From assembly GCA_019136335.1 (NCBI GenBank), contig JAGVUK010000046.1, forward strand, positions 1 through 7,373: a DNA stretch of 7,373 nucleotides. The letters run 5' to 3'. Each line of letters starts with the position of its first letter. The first letter of the stretch is position 1. The notes beneath the pieces were generated by a model. It was not told the DNA's origin. It made no database searches and saw nothing but the letters and a program-made list of their open reading frames with translations. The stretch comes from Methanomicrobiales archaeon. Lineage in GTDB: Archaea; Halobacteriota; Methanomicrobia; Methanomicrobiales; Methanoculleaceae. The position numbers and the translations under genes are program-made. Below, piece after piece: positions 1 through 6,075 of the stretch.

Positions 1-425
1 GCAAACGTCGACCCCGCCGAGAAGAGGATGAGAGTAAAGAGCGTGAGCGACCGGGCCAGGTTCTTATAGCGCATGCGCCGGTAGCGGAAGTAGAGGAGCG
101 CCGTGACCGCGATGACCCAGGCGCCCCCGACGTGCAGGTTCGCAAAGACGATATGGATCAGCATGGTGAATGCGATGACGGCGGAGCGGCCCATGTTGCC
201 GATATCGACGTCCTGAACCGGGATACCGGACGTAGCGTAGTGGGCGGTGCTCTCGCTGAGGCCTTTTTCGAGGACTGTTGTCGAGGGTATTGCCCCGCCC
301 TGGAGCGGGACGATGACGACCGAGAGGAAGATGAGGTAGGCCACGATCGCTATGATGACCGCGGATATGAGGGAGAGCCGCCTCCCCGACTCCTCTTCCG
401 CCACCTTTGTTTCCCGTGCAACCAT
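1..425 (-). CDS. Cytochrome bd subunit I (CydA)-like protein, second paralogue, partial (C-terminus beyond left edge)
   Basis: Only the first 141 residues lie in the window; the gene continues past position 1. The start is the ATG at 425-423, preceded six bases earlier by a clean GGAGGT ribosome binding site. One membrane helix lies at about residues 18-40. A roughly 40-residue extracytoplasmic loop follows, then a helix carrying HIVFANLHVGGAW (H91, H98), and a further helix begins near residue 128. It aligns through its whole visible length with the CydA-like protein encoded at 558-2195: shared PLQGG, GRS, FANLH-GGAW and LFSAG blocks. The two are also similar at DNA level (for example 121-178 against 1881-1939), so they arose by tandem duplication. 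H91 corresponds to the His that binds the high-spin heme in cytochrome bd (E. coli H19). The gene begins 13 nt after the 40-residue ORF, so it is very likely co-transcribed. Inference: it forms a complex with the first paralogue in the position normally taken by CydB. Confidence 0.8.
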   Translation of the reverse strand, partial: MVARETKVAEEESGRRLSLISAVIIAIVAYLIFLSVVIVPLQGGAIPSTTVLEKGLSESTAHYATSGIPVQDVDIGNMGRSAVIAFTMLIHIVFANLHVGGAWVIAVTALLYFRYRRMRYKNLARSLTLFTLILFSAGSTF

Positions 426-438
426 TCCTGTACCTCCT

Positions 439-561
439 CTAAATCGGCGGGGGAAGTTTCGTGAACCCGAAGTGCCAGAAGACGTAGATCGCGATCCCGA
501 TGTAGACCGCGATCGCGACCCACATGATATAGGTCAGCGCCCGATCCCGTCTCCGGTTCAT
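439..561 (-). CDS. Small single-helix membrane protein (40 aa), CydX-like in size and position
   Basis: This short gene lies between the two CydA-like genes. Its ATG (561-559) overlaps the TGA of the upstream CydA-like gene in an ATGA arrangement, and a run of GGAGGAGG directly precedes it. The product is 40 residues: an Arg-rich cytoplasmic start (MNRRRDR), one hydrophobic helix at about residues 10-30 rich in Ile, Val, Tyr and Trp, and a short tail ending in PPPI. The positive-inside rule places the N-terminus in the cytoplasm. Bacterial cytochrome bd operons carry comparably small single-helix proteins (CydX, CydS) that stabilise the oxidase. I see no sequence similarity to them, so the comparison rests on size, topology and position only. 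TAG at 441-439 is followed 13 nt later by the next start codon, so three genes form one translationally coupled unit. Confidence 0.78.
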   Translation of the reverse strand: MNRRRDRALTYIMWVAIAVYIGIAIYVFWHFGFTKLPPPI

Positions 562-2195
562 ACCTCCTCCTCCCGCTCCGGGTGGTAGGACGTCACCCGT
601 GACGTGAACCAGAAGACCGCAAAGACCAGGGCGAGGATGATCAGCCAGAGCGCGAAGATCTGGTAGGCAGGCACCGGCGTCGGGTAGGTCTGCCCCCCGG
701 GCACGGGGACGATCTTATAAAACAACCACGGGGAGCGCGCCGACTCCCGGACATATCCCATGACGATGACGATCCAGGAGCCGAGCACGCCTGCAATGAG
801 CGCCGCCATCCTTGATGCCCGGGAGAGGTTGCCCCACTCCTCATCCCGGCGCCCGCGGAGCACCAGGAGGTCGATGCCGATGATGGCGGCGCCGATGGTT
901 ATCAGGACGAGGAGGGCGATGTGCTTGTAGTACATGAGCCCGAGCGGGTTAGACCATGCCCCGGGGTCGAACTGCATGATCCCCCCAAGCCACGCCGGCT
1001 GGACGAGGACGAGCCCCGCCGCCCCGGCGACGACGGCGAACGCCCGGAAGAGGTTCCTGATGCCATGCCGCTCGAGCCGGACGAGGAGACGCTCCCGCCG
1101 CTCGATGAAGTAGACCGAGACGGTGACGATGAGGAGCGAGAGCAGGCCGACCATCATGAGCATCTCCCAGGCCCGCGGCCCGGTCATGATGTTGGTGAAG
1201 GCCTGGTTCTGGTGCGTGAATATGGAGTACATGTACCACAGGCCGAGGAGCGGCTGGACGATGAGGCTGGCGAGCCCCCAGAGGATGCCGAACGAGCCCA
1301 CCCAGTCCCAGTACCTCCTGGACGGCGGATCGGTCCGGTCGTGGAAGTGGAGCATCGCGAGGAACGCGAGCAGGAACCCGAAGAAGGAGGTTGCGGCGGC
1401 GACCCGGTGGAACTGGAGCGGCCAGAGGGTGGCGTTGAACCACCAGAGCAGGTACTCGGTCCACGGCATGCCGAGGAGGCCGGGCGCCCCCCAGGTGATG
1501 GTCTTTGCGCCCGGCGTCAGCATTCCCGAGACGAGGGTGTCGATCGCGAGAGTCTGGAAGAAGATCGAGACCGGGTAGCCGATGGCAAGGAGGACGTGCC
1601 AGGCCGCCCCGACCCTCGCCCAGGTGAACCAGAGGGTGTAGACGAAGAAGATCTCAACCCCGAAGAGGATCGCCTCAACGAGGAGCGGCCACCAGTAGAT
1701 ATGGAACGCCTGCGTGGCGAACGCCGGGTAGAGCGCGATGAAGAAGAGCACCCCCGTCGCCGCGAAGGTCGCCCCGGCCGAGAAGAGGATGACGTTGAAG
1801 AGCGCCACGGATTTCCCGAGACGGCTGTAGCGCTCTTCCCGGGAGACGAGGTAGAGGATGACGAGCGAGAGGAGCACCCAGGCGCCCCCGAGGTGCAGGT
1901 TCGCAAAGAGGATGTGGGTGAGCATCACGAACGCGATGAAGATCGACCGGCCGGAGGCCCCGAGGTCGACCTCCTGGATCGGCATCTGCTCCTGGAACCG
2001 GGGTTGTGCCCCCGCGAGATCGCCGGCCCGTATCGCCGTGGAGGATATGAGTCCCCCCTGCAGGGGTATAATGTAACCGTAGAGGACGACGATGAAGAGC
2101 GCAAGCGCGACCAGGATCCCGGCAATCTTCCTGAGATCGCCACGTGTATCATACTCGCCGGATGCTGGCGGTGTTCCCCTGGCCTGCATAATCAT
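558..2195 (-). CDS. Cytochrome bd subunit I (CydA)-like membrane protein lacking the quinol-binding loop
   Basis: Polytopic protein of 545 residues with about 12 predicted helices. Alignment by eye to E. coli CydA recovers the cofactor residues: H94 (H19), E174 and E181 (E99, E107), H263 (H186), M348 (M393) and E484 within E-S-A-R-S-P-W (E445 with GRQPW). The H94-E174 spacing is 80, as between H19 and E99. In contrast, H263 to M348 is 85 residues against 207 in E. coli, because the periplasmic Q-loop between helices 6 and 7 is only about 18 residues (327-344). The quinol-site Lys/Glu are therefore absent, and the R391 position is Leu346. Between M348 and E484 there are about 84 extra residues with two added helices (about 385-408 and 421-445, the latter with H425). 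An extra N-terminal helix (25-47) and loop are also present. The start is ATG 2195; ATG 2189 is an alternative. Family: bd-type superfamily, probably not a quinol oxidase; O2 or NO as acceptor is inference. Confidence 0.85.
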   Translation of the reverse strand: MIMQARGTPPASGEYDTRGDLRKIAGILVALALFIVVLYGYIIPLQGGLISSTAIRAGDLAGAQPRFQEQMPIQEVDLGASGRSIFIAFVMLTHILFANLHLGGAWVLLSLVILYLVSREERYSRLGKSVALFNVILFSAGATFAATGVLFFIALYPAFATQAFHIYWWPLLVEAILFGVEIFFVYTLWFTWARVGAAWHVLLAIGYPVSIFFQTLAIDTLVSGMLTPGAKTITWGAPGLLGMPWTEYLLWWFNATLWPLQFHRVAAATSFFGFLLAFLAMLHFHDRTDPPSRRYWDWVGSFGILWGLASLIVQPLLGLWYMYSIFTHQNQAFTNIMTGPRAWEMLMMVGLLSLLIVTVSVYFIERRERLLVRLERHGIRNLFRAFAVVAGAAGLVLVQPAWLGGIMQFDPGAWSNPLGLMYYKHIALLVLITIGAAIIGIDLLVLRGRRDEEWGNLSRASRMAALIAGVLGSWIVIVMGYVRESARSPWLFYKIVPVPGGQTYPTPVPAYQIFALWLIILALVFAVFWFTSRVTSYHPEREEEV

Positions 2196-2224
2196 CCACC
2201 GACGGTCCGGGCATGGGGATCTGA

Positions 2225-2236
2225 ACGTATAAAAGT
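2225..2236 (-). promoter_or_regulatory. TATA box of the CydA-like operon
   Basis: Read on the minus strand the site is CTTTTATACG, the only AT-rich stretch in the 75-nt gap between the cupredoxin stop and the CydA-like start. Archaeal transcription starts about 25 nt downstream of the box centre, giving a predicted start near 2205 and a leader of only about 10 nt before ATG 2195. A GGTGG just upstream of that ATG may serve as a weak ribosome binding site. The box suggests the CydA-like operon can be transcribed separately from the cupredoxin gene. Confidence 0.55.
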
Positions 2237-2270
2237 TACGCCTGGTGGGGATGAAGGGGGGGAGTTCCCC

Positions 2271-2861
2271 TCACTGCACGACGAAATCCCCGGTCATCTG
2301 CTGGGGATGGACGTCGCAGCGGAAGAAGTAGGTGCCGGGTGTCGCGGGTGCCGTGAAGGTGTAGGTGGTCGTCGCCGGGCCGGTGACGGTGTCGCCCTTA
2401 AAGATATTCTGGCTCGCGGAGGAGTCGGTGTAGACAGCGAAGTTGTGCGGGACGCCGGAGTCCTTGTTGTTGAAGTTCACCGTCACCGCCGCTCCCGCTG
2501 GCACTGTGATCGTGCTCTTGTCGAACTTGATGTTCTCGGCAGTCAGGTCAACGGTCGCAGTCTTGCCGCCCGCTGCTGCGGTGGTCGCCGCTGTTGTGAC
2601 GTTTGCTCCTGCCGTCGTCGCCGTGGCGGACGGTGTCCCGGTGGTTGTGGTCTCTGTGGTTGTGACGGTCGCCGCCGTCGTCGCCGTGGCGGCAGGGGTT
2701 TCGGTCCCGGCGGCTGTCGTCTCCGTAACAGACGGCGTTTCGGTCCCGGTTGGCGGGGCCGTCGGCGGTGTGACGTTTCCACCCGGTATGGTGCACCCCG
2801 CGGCCAGAACACCGGCGCTCACGACAAGGAGCGCTACGAGGAGAATTACGTTAGGCCTCAT
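2271..2861 (-). CDS. Lipoprotein-anchored cupredoxin (type 1 blue copper protein)
   Basis: Predicted 196-residue extracytoplasmic electron carrier. Residues 1-22 form a signal peptide ending in a lipobox (LAAG before C23), so it is probably tethered to the outer face of the membrane by lipidated Cys23. Residues about 27-98 are a Thr/Ala/Pro-rich, low-complexity linker, likely O-glycosylated, with Gly/Lys at its end. Residues about 100-196 form a plastocyanin-like cupredoxin domain. Its type 1 copper ligands are H139 (VPHNF), C182, H185 and M189 (CDVHPQQM). There is no CxxxC pair, so this is not a CuA centre. The start is ATG 2861, because the TATA box upstream puts the transcription start at about 2862-2866, after the in-frame ATG at 2873. 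The gene lies between the ahb operon and the CydA-like operon, which suggests it passes electrons to or from the CydA-like proteins. That partner is inferred; the copper site itself is well supported. Confidence 0.88.
   Translation of the reverse strand: MRPNVILLVALLVVSAGVLAAGCTIPGGNVTPPTAPPTGTETPSVTETTAAGTETPAATATTAATVTTTETTTTGTPSATATTAGANVTTAATTAAAGGKTATVDLTAENIKFDKSTITVPAGAAVTVNFNNKDSGVPHNFAVYTDSSASQNIFKGDTVTGPATTTYTFTAPATPGTYFFRCDVHPQQMTGDFVVQ
2611..2749 (-). repeat. Direct repeats in the cupredoxin Thr/Ala linker
   Basis: A 19-nt sequence, GCCGTCGTCGCCGTGGCGG on the plus strand, occurs identically at 2611-2629 and 2674-2692. A 13-nt sequence, GTTTCGGTCCCGG, occurs at 2698-2710 and 2737-2749. 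Both sit in the part coding for the Thr/Ala-rich linker. They look like in-frame duplications that expand or contract the linker; the copper-binding domain is not affected. Confidence 0.7.
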
Positions 2862-2883
2862 ACGGGAGACCATAACGCACGTG

Positions 2884-2894
2884 CTATTTATACA
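2884..2894 (-). promoter_or_regulatory. TATA box of the cupredoxin gene
   Basis: The minus strand reads TGTATAAATAG, a near-ideal archaeal TATA box. Its centre is about 27 nt from ATG 2861, so the transcript would begin at or within a few bases of the start codon. No Shine-Dalgarno sequence precedes that ATG, consistent with a leaderless mRNA. It gives the cupredoxin gene its own promoter despite lying only 50 nt after the ahbC stop. Confidence 0.75.
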
Positions 2895-2901
2895 TTGCCC
2901 C

Positions 2902-2923
2902 CCGGCAGGATCACCCCTGCCGG
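2902..2923 (-). terminator. Hairpin at the 3' end of the ahb operon
   Basis: CCGGCAGG (2902-2909) and CCTGCCGG (2916-2923) form a perfect 8-bp stem with a 6-nt loop that contains the ahbC stop codon. No T-tract follows on the minus strand, so it is not a classical intrinsic terminator. It may limit read-through or protect the 3' end of the ahb mRNA before the cupredoxin TATA box. Confidence 0.4.
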
Positions 2924-4065
2924 AGGCAGAGCGGGTCACCGCCGTCGAGATCGCCGCTCCGGACGTAGGCCCGGACCCTGCACCCAGTACCGCAGACCTC
3001 CTGCCGGTCGCAGGTGCCGCACGGGCTCCCGGGATGTGCCTCGCCCACCCGGAACGCCGCGAGAACCCTGTTGCCGGGGTCGTTCCAGAGATCGCTGAAC
3101 GGCCGGTCCCGTATGTTGCCCGCCGAGAACTCCTCAAACTGCGCGAACTGACAGGGGTAGACGTTTCCGGAGGGGTCGATATTCGCCACCCGCTTCCCGG
3201 CGCTGCACCCGCCCATGCGGGCAAGGAGGCGGTATGCCCGGTCGTATGCCGGGCTGCCGTCGCCGTGCAGCCTCTCAAGCAGGCAGGCGCCATCCTGGGG
3301 AGCGTCGACGGTCAGGAACTCCATCGCCGCCGGATCGGTCCGGATGGTCTCCCGGTAGATCAGGTCGAGGACCGCCCGCACCTCCCCGGGCGCGACCTGC
3401 AGGTCGGCGTGGACGTCGCCTCCCCGCCCGCTCGGGACGAGCCAGTAGACGCAGAACCGGTGCACCCCGAGCGCCCGCGAAAGCGCGATCAGACGCCCGA
3501 GTTCGTCGTGGTTCCTCTTCGTGACCGTGAACCGGACGCCGCACCGGAGGCCCGCGTCGACGCAGTGCTTCAGCGCCTGCACCGAACGGTCGAAACTCCC
3601 CGGCACGCCGCGGAACGCGTCATGGGTCGTCGCCGTTGCGCCGTCGAGGGATATCCCGGCATACCCTATCCCGGCGTCCCGGAGCCTTCGAGCGACGTCC
3701 GGGGTGAGGAGAGTCCCGTTGGTGCTCAGGACCGCGGGGATGCCGCGCTTTTTGGCGTGCAACGCGAGGGTCCAGAAGTCCTCCCGCACCAGCGGTTCCC
3801 CGCCCGAGAAGAGAAGGAGCGGGACACCCGCCACAGCGAGGTCATCGATGAGGGCGATCGCCTCGTCCGTCGTCAGCTCGCCCTCCCGCCACCGGCCGGG
3901 CCCGGACCGGAGGTAGCAGTGCGTGCAGGCGAGGTTGCACCTCGCGGTGATGTTCCAGAAGACCACCGGTCCGCGGCGCCCCTCCGTAAACGCAAGAGCG
4001 CTATGCTCCGCCGCAGGACCGCTGACCGGTCCTTCCCCGTGCACGAGGCGCGTGAACCGGATCAC
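2911..4065 (-). CDS. ahbC: AhbC, 12,18-didecarboxysiroheme deacetylase (radical SAM)
   Basis: Predicted 384-residue cytosolic enzyme that removes the two acetate side chains of 12,18-didecarboxysiroheme to give Fe-coproporphyrin III, the third step of siroheme-dependent heme synthesis. The radical SAM motif is C43-x3-C47-x2-C50 (ARCNLACTHC), followed by the SAM-binding FSGGEPL at 86-92. The C-terminal region carries a SPASM-like set of cysteines (C287, C305, C349, C352, C358, C362, C380) for an auxiliary iron-sulfur cluster. NirJ/AhbC-type marks include the start IRFTRLVHG, the STNGTL and GISLDG blocks, FRGVPGSFD and LTVDAPQDG at 251-259. I chose GTG 4065 because it overlaps the ahbB stop (GTGA) and has GGAGGGGG just upstream; the frame is open further upstream, but that part only shadows ahbB. 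Distinguishing AhbC from AhbD or NirJ by eye is reasonable but not final. The neighbouring ahbA, ahbB and ahbD support the heme route. Confidence 0.85.
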   Translation of the reverse strand: MIRFTRLVHGEGPVSGPAAEHSALAFTEGRRGPVVFWNITARCNLACTHCYLRSGPGRWREGELTTDEAIALIDDLAVAGVPLLLFSGGEPLVREDFWTLALHAKKRGIPAVLSTNGTLLTPDVARRLRDAGIGYAGISLDGATATTHDAFRGVPGSFDRSVQALKHCVDAGLRCGVRFTVTKRNHDELGRLIALSRALGVHRFCVYWLVPSGRGGDVHADLQVAPGEVRAVLDLIYRETIRTDPAAMEFLTVDAPQDGACLLERLHGDGSPAYDRAYRLLARMGGCSAGKRVANIDPSGNVYPCQFAQFEEFSAGNIRDRPFSDLWNDPGNRVLAAFRVGEAHPGSPCGTCDRQEVCGTGCRVRAYVRSGDLDGGDPLCLRQG

Positions 4066-4550
4066 CGGACCCCCTCCTGCAGGAGGAGCGCAAGCCCCGG
4101 GGGTGTGCGTTTCAGTTCCCGGGTGCTGACGAGGACCGTGTAGTCGGCGATGCCGGCCGCCCGGGAGAGTTGGGCAATAGAGCGGTCGACCTCGGCGCGA
4201 CACCGGCCGTGCAGGACGGCATAGAGGTTGTAGTCCCACCGGCCGGGGACAACGGCACGCTCGTAGCAGTGCGTCACCTCCGGGAACCGGGCCATGACCT
4301 CCGCCACCCGCGCCACGTCTCCGGGCGGCACCCGCCACGCGACCATGGCGTTGACCAGGATGCCGGCCTTTCGGTGGTCGACCCGCACCGCGAACCGCCG
4401 GATGATGCCCCGGGAGAGGAGGGCTTCGGTCCGGGCGATCACCTCCGCCTCCGTCATGCCGAGTTCCGCCGCAATCGCCCGGTAGGGCTCCTCCACCAGC
4501 GGAACGCCCGCGAGGAGCCTGAGGAGGAGAGCACGGTCACGATCGTTCAT
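4062..4550 (-). CDS. ahbB: AhbB, siroheme decarboxylase subunit (Lrp/AsnC-like)
   Basis: 162-residue protein that, with AhbA, decarboxylates the C12 and C18 acetates of siroheme to 12,18-didecarboxysiroheme. Residues about 1-55 form an AsnC-type winged helix-turn-helix, and residues about 60-150 an AsnC/RAM-like domain. The AhbB/NirD-family signature is present: THCYER at 93-98, followed by WDYNLYAVLHG at 105-115. Like its relatives it should be an enzyme rather than a transcription factor, although the HTH fold is intact here. The start is ATG 4550: it overlaps the ahbA TGA in an ATGA arrangement and has GGGGAGG seven bases upstream. The 3' end overlaps the ahbC GTG. This intact copy is a useful template for seeing what the neighbouring ahbA has lost at its N-terminus. 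Confidence 0.87.
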   Translation of the reverse strand: MNDRDRALLLRLLAGVPLVEEPYRAIAAELGMTEAEVIARTEALLSRGIIRRFAVRVDHRKAGILVNAMVAWRVPPGDVARVAEVMARFPEVTHCYERAVVPGRWDYNLYAVLHGRCRAEVDRSIAQLSRAAGIADYTVLVSTRELKRTPPGLALLLQEGVR

Positions 4551-4963
4551 ATGCCGTCCTCCCCGCCGCCGTCCGGGAAGAACCGGAACCGGACGCCGAT
4601 CTTGAACCGCCGCATCGCAGGCAGGTCGAGGAGGTCGGCCGGGGAGATGCCGGCCCGGGCGGCGATATTGTCCACCGTTCGGCGCAGGGCAGCGCCGTCA
4701 GGAGCAGCGAGCGTGAACCAGAGGTTGTAGTCGTGGTCCCGGAGGTAGTTGTGCGAGACTCCGGGTTCCCGGTTGATGACCGACGCAGACTCGTCCACCC
4801 GGTCCGGCGGGACCCGCATGCCGACGAGCGTGGAGGCCACAAGGCCGATCCGCGCCGACTCAAGGACCGGCGAGACGGTCAGGACGATGCCCTCGTCGGT
4901 GAGCCGTCGCACCCGCCGGAGCACCTCGGCCTCCGGTACGCCGAGACGGGAGTTGCCGATCAA
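4547..4963 (-). CDS. ahbA: AhbA, siroheme decarboxylase subunit, with damaged N-terminus
   Basis: The partner of AhbB. The visible 138 residues keep the end of the HTH (RLGVPEAEVLRRVRRL) and the whole AsnC-like domain, with the family signature VSHNYLRDHDYNLWF at 69-83. What is missing is the first part of the HTH. The only in-frame start giving this length is TTG 4963, which has no good ribosome binding site; an in-frame stop lies just upstream. A better start, ATG 4988, sits behind GGGAG and inside the end of ahbD. It opens another frame, MIYRHLDTLDRQL, that resembles an AsnC/AhbA N-terminus. Compared with AhbB, about 20 residues are absent between LDRQL and RLGVPEAE, together with a frame change. 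Either this strain has a deletion of non-multiple-of-three length, or the assembly has lost about 60 nt. The catalytic C-terminal domain could still be made from TTG. It ends in an ATGA overlap with ahbB. Confidence 0.75.
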   Translation of the reverse strand: MIGNSRLGVPEAEVLRRVRRLTDEGIVLTVSPVLESARIGLVASTLVGMRVPPDRVDESASVINREPGVSHNYLRDHDYNLWFTLAAPDGAALRRTVDNIAARAGISPADLLDLPAMRRFKIGVRFRFFPDGGGEDGI

Positions 4964-4988
4964 GGGTATCCAGGTGCCGGTAAATCAT
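4949..4988 (-). pseudogene. ahbA: Probable original ahbA start and first 13 codons, out of frame with the rest
   Basis: ATG 4988-4986 is preceded by GGGAGAG at suitable spacing and overlaps the 3' end of ahbD by 29 nt, as expected for a coupled operon. It reads MIYRHLDTLDRQL and then runs into PSRRTGG, which does not resemble AhbA. The LDxLDRxL pattern is typical of the first helix of Lrp/AsnC proteins (compare NDRDRALL in AhbB). This frame differs from the one used by the rest of ahbA, so it looks like the cut-off head of the gene. Confidence 0.6.
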
Positions 4989-6075
4989 GCTTCATCTCTC
5001 CCTGCCCCGGTTCGTAGGGGCAGCAGGGGTCTTCCGCCAGGATATCGCCGTCCGGGGCGCCGGGGTGCACCGGGCCGCCGCAGGCATCGCCGCGCCGGCG
5101 CCTGACCCCGTAGGCCCGCGCACGACACCCGCCGCAGGCCCGGCGGTACTCGCACCGGCCGCACTTCCCCCCGAGACGGTCGGGGTCGCGGAGCGCGGCA
5201 AGGAGGTCGGAGCCGTGCCAGATATCGCCGAAAGCCTTCTTTCGGACGTTCCCGGCCGGGACGGGCAGGTACGGGCAGGGCGTGACGTCCCCGGCCGGGG
5301 CGATCCGGCAGTACCCGGTGCCGGCGATGCACCCCCTGCCCCACCGTGAAGGGTCAAGCCCCATCCGGGCGGCCACCCGCACGAACTGCGGGGCGCAGGT
5401 CGGCCGGACCGAGAGCCCCGGTTCCCGGGCGTGCGCGAGGATGCGCCCGATCGCCGCCTCATGGGCCTCCGGCGGGATACCGGCGAGGTCTTCCCCCCGG
5501 CCCGTCGGGACCAGAAAGAAGAACTGGTAGTCGCGGACGCCGAGGTTCTTCCCGAACGCGATGACCCTGTCGACTTCGCCGGCGTCAGACCCGTTGACCG
5601 CCGTGTGGATCTGGACGGGGACGCCCGCTCTCCGGAGAGCGCGGATACCGCCGACCGCCCTCTCCCAGGCGCCGCTGACGCCCCGGAAGGCGTCGTGAAC
5701 CCCCGGGTCCGTGGAATCGAGGCTGACCGCCACCTTCCGGATACCGGCATCCCGTACCCGGCCCGCGACGGCATCGGTGACGAGGACGCCGCTCGTGCCC
5801 ATGGCAACCCGAAGTCCGCGCCCGGCGGCATACCCGGCGAGGTCGAAGATATCGGGGCGGAGGAGCGGTTCGCCTCCGCTGAGGACCAGGATCGGCCGGC
5901 CGACGGCGGCGATCTGGTCGATCAGGGTCATACCTTCGGCGGTGTCGAGGTCGCCGGGGGAGCCGCGCCCGTCCGCATCGATGTAGCAGTGGGCGCAGGC
6001 GAGGTTGCACCGGGCCGTGACGTTCCAGGAGACGATACGCGGCCCGCTGCCGGCGTTCGGATCCCTGCCCGTCAC
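4960..6075 (-). CDS. ahbD: AhbD, heme b synthase (radical SAM Fe-coproporphyrin III decarboxylase)
   Basis: 371-residue radical SAM enzyme predicted to convert the two propionates of Fe-coproporphyrin III to vinyl groups, giving heme b. The cluster motif is C23-x3-C27-x2-C30 (ARCNLACAHC), with LSGGEPLLR at 65-73. AhbD-type blocks follow: PTCAPQF at 225-231, GCIAGTGYCRI at 248-258, DVTPCPYLPVPAGNVR at 263-278, CGRCEYRRACGGCRARAYG at 305-323, and AEDPCCPYEPG near the end. These supply the auxiliary cluster cysteines (C249, C256, C267, C305, C308, C314, C317, C351 or C352). Between CRARAYG and the AEDP block there is an insert of about 20 residues with an extra Cys332. The start is GTG 6075, which overlaps the stop of the preceding membrane protein gene (GTGA) and follows GGGAGGG. 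The 3' end contains the likely original ahbA start. Assignment to AhbD rather than AhbC rests on the C-terminal pattern. Confidence 0.86.
   Translation of the reverse strand: MTGRDPNAGSGPRIVSWNVTARCNLACAHCYIDADGRGSPGDLDTAEGMTLIDQIAAVGRPILVLSGGEPLLRPDIFDLAGYAAGRGLRVAMGTSGVLVTDAVAGRVRDAGIRKVAVSLDSTDPGVHDAFRGVSGAWERAVGGIRALRRAGVPVQIHTAVNGSDAGEVDRVIAFGKNLGVRDYQFFFLVPTGRGEDLAGIPPEAHEAAIGRILAHAREPGLSVRPTCAPQFVRVAARMGLDPSRWGRGCIAGTGYCRIAPAGDVTPCPYLPVPAGNVRKKAFGDIWHGSDLLAALRDPDRLGGKCGRCEYRRACGGCRARAYGVRRRRGDACGGPVHPGAPDGDILAEDPCCPYEPGQGEMKHDLPAPGYP

Noticed and set aside
2250..2273. Intrinsic terminator after the cupredoxin gene
   Set aside because: The GGGGA/TCCCC pairing has only a two-base loop and no T-tract follows.
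2271..2861. Cytochrome oxidase subunit II with a CuA centre
   Set aside because: Only one cysteine is present in the copper loop and there are no transmembrane helices beyond the signal peptide; the site is type 1.
921..3098. Very long open frame on the plus strand opposite the CydA-like and cupredoxin genes
   Set aside because: It lies antisense to well-supported genes, its translation is dominated by Glu, Arg, Pro and Gly typical of reversed GC-rich coding DNA, and it crosses three unrelated minus-strand genes.
2911..4338. Longer ahbC beginning near 4338
   Set aside because: The extra 91 residues are a shadow of ahbB in another frame, low in family similarity; GTG 4065 with the GTGA overlap and GGAGGGGG fits the operon pattern.
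4062..4963. Lrp/AsnC transcription regulators
   Set aside because: The fold is shared, but the SHNY...YNLWF and THCYER...YNLY signatures and placement between ahbD and ahbC identify the siroheme decarboxylase subunits.
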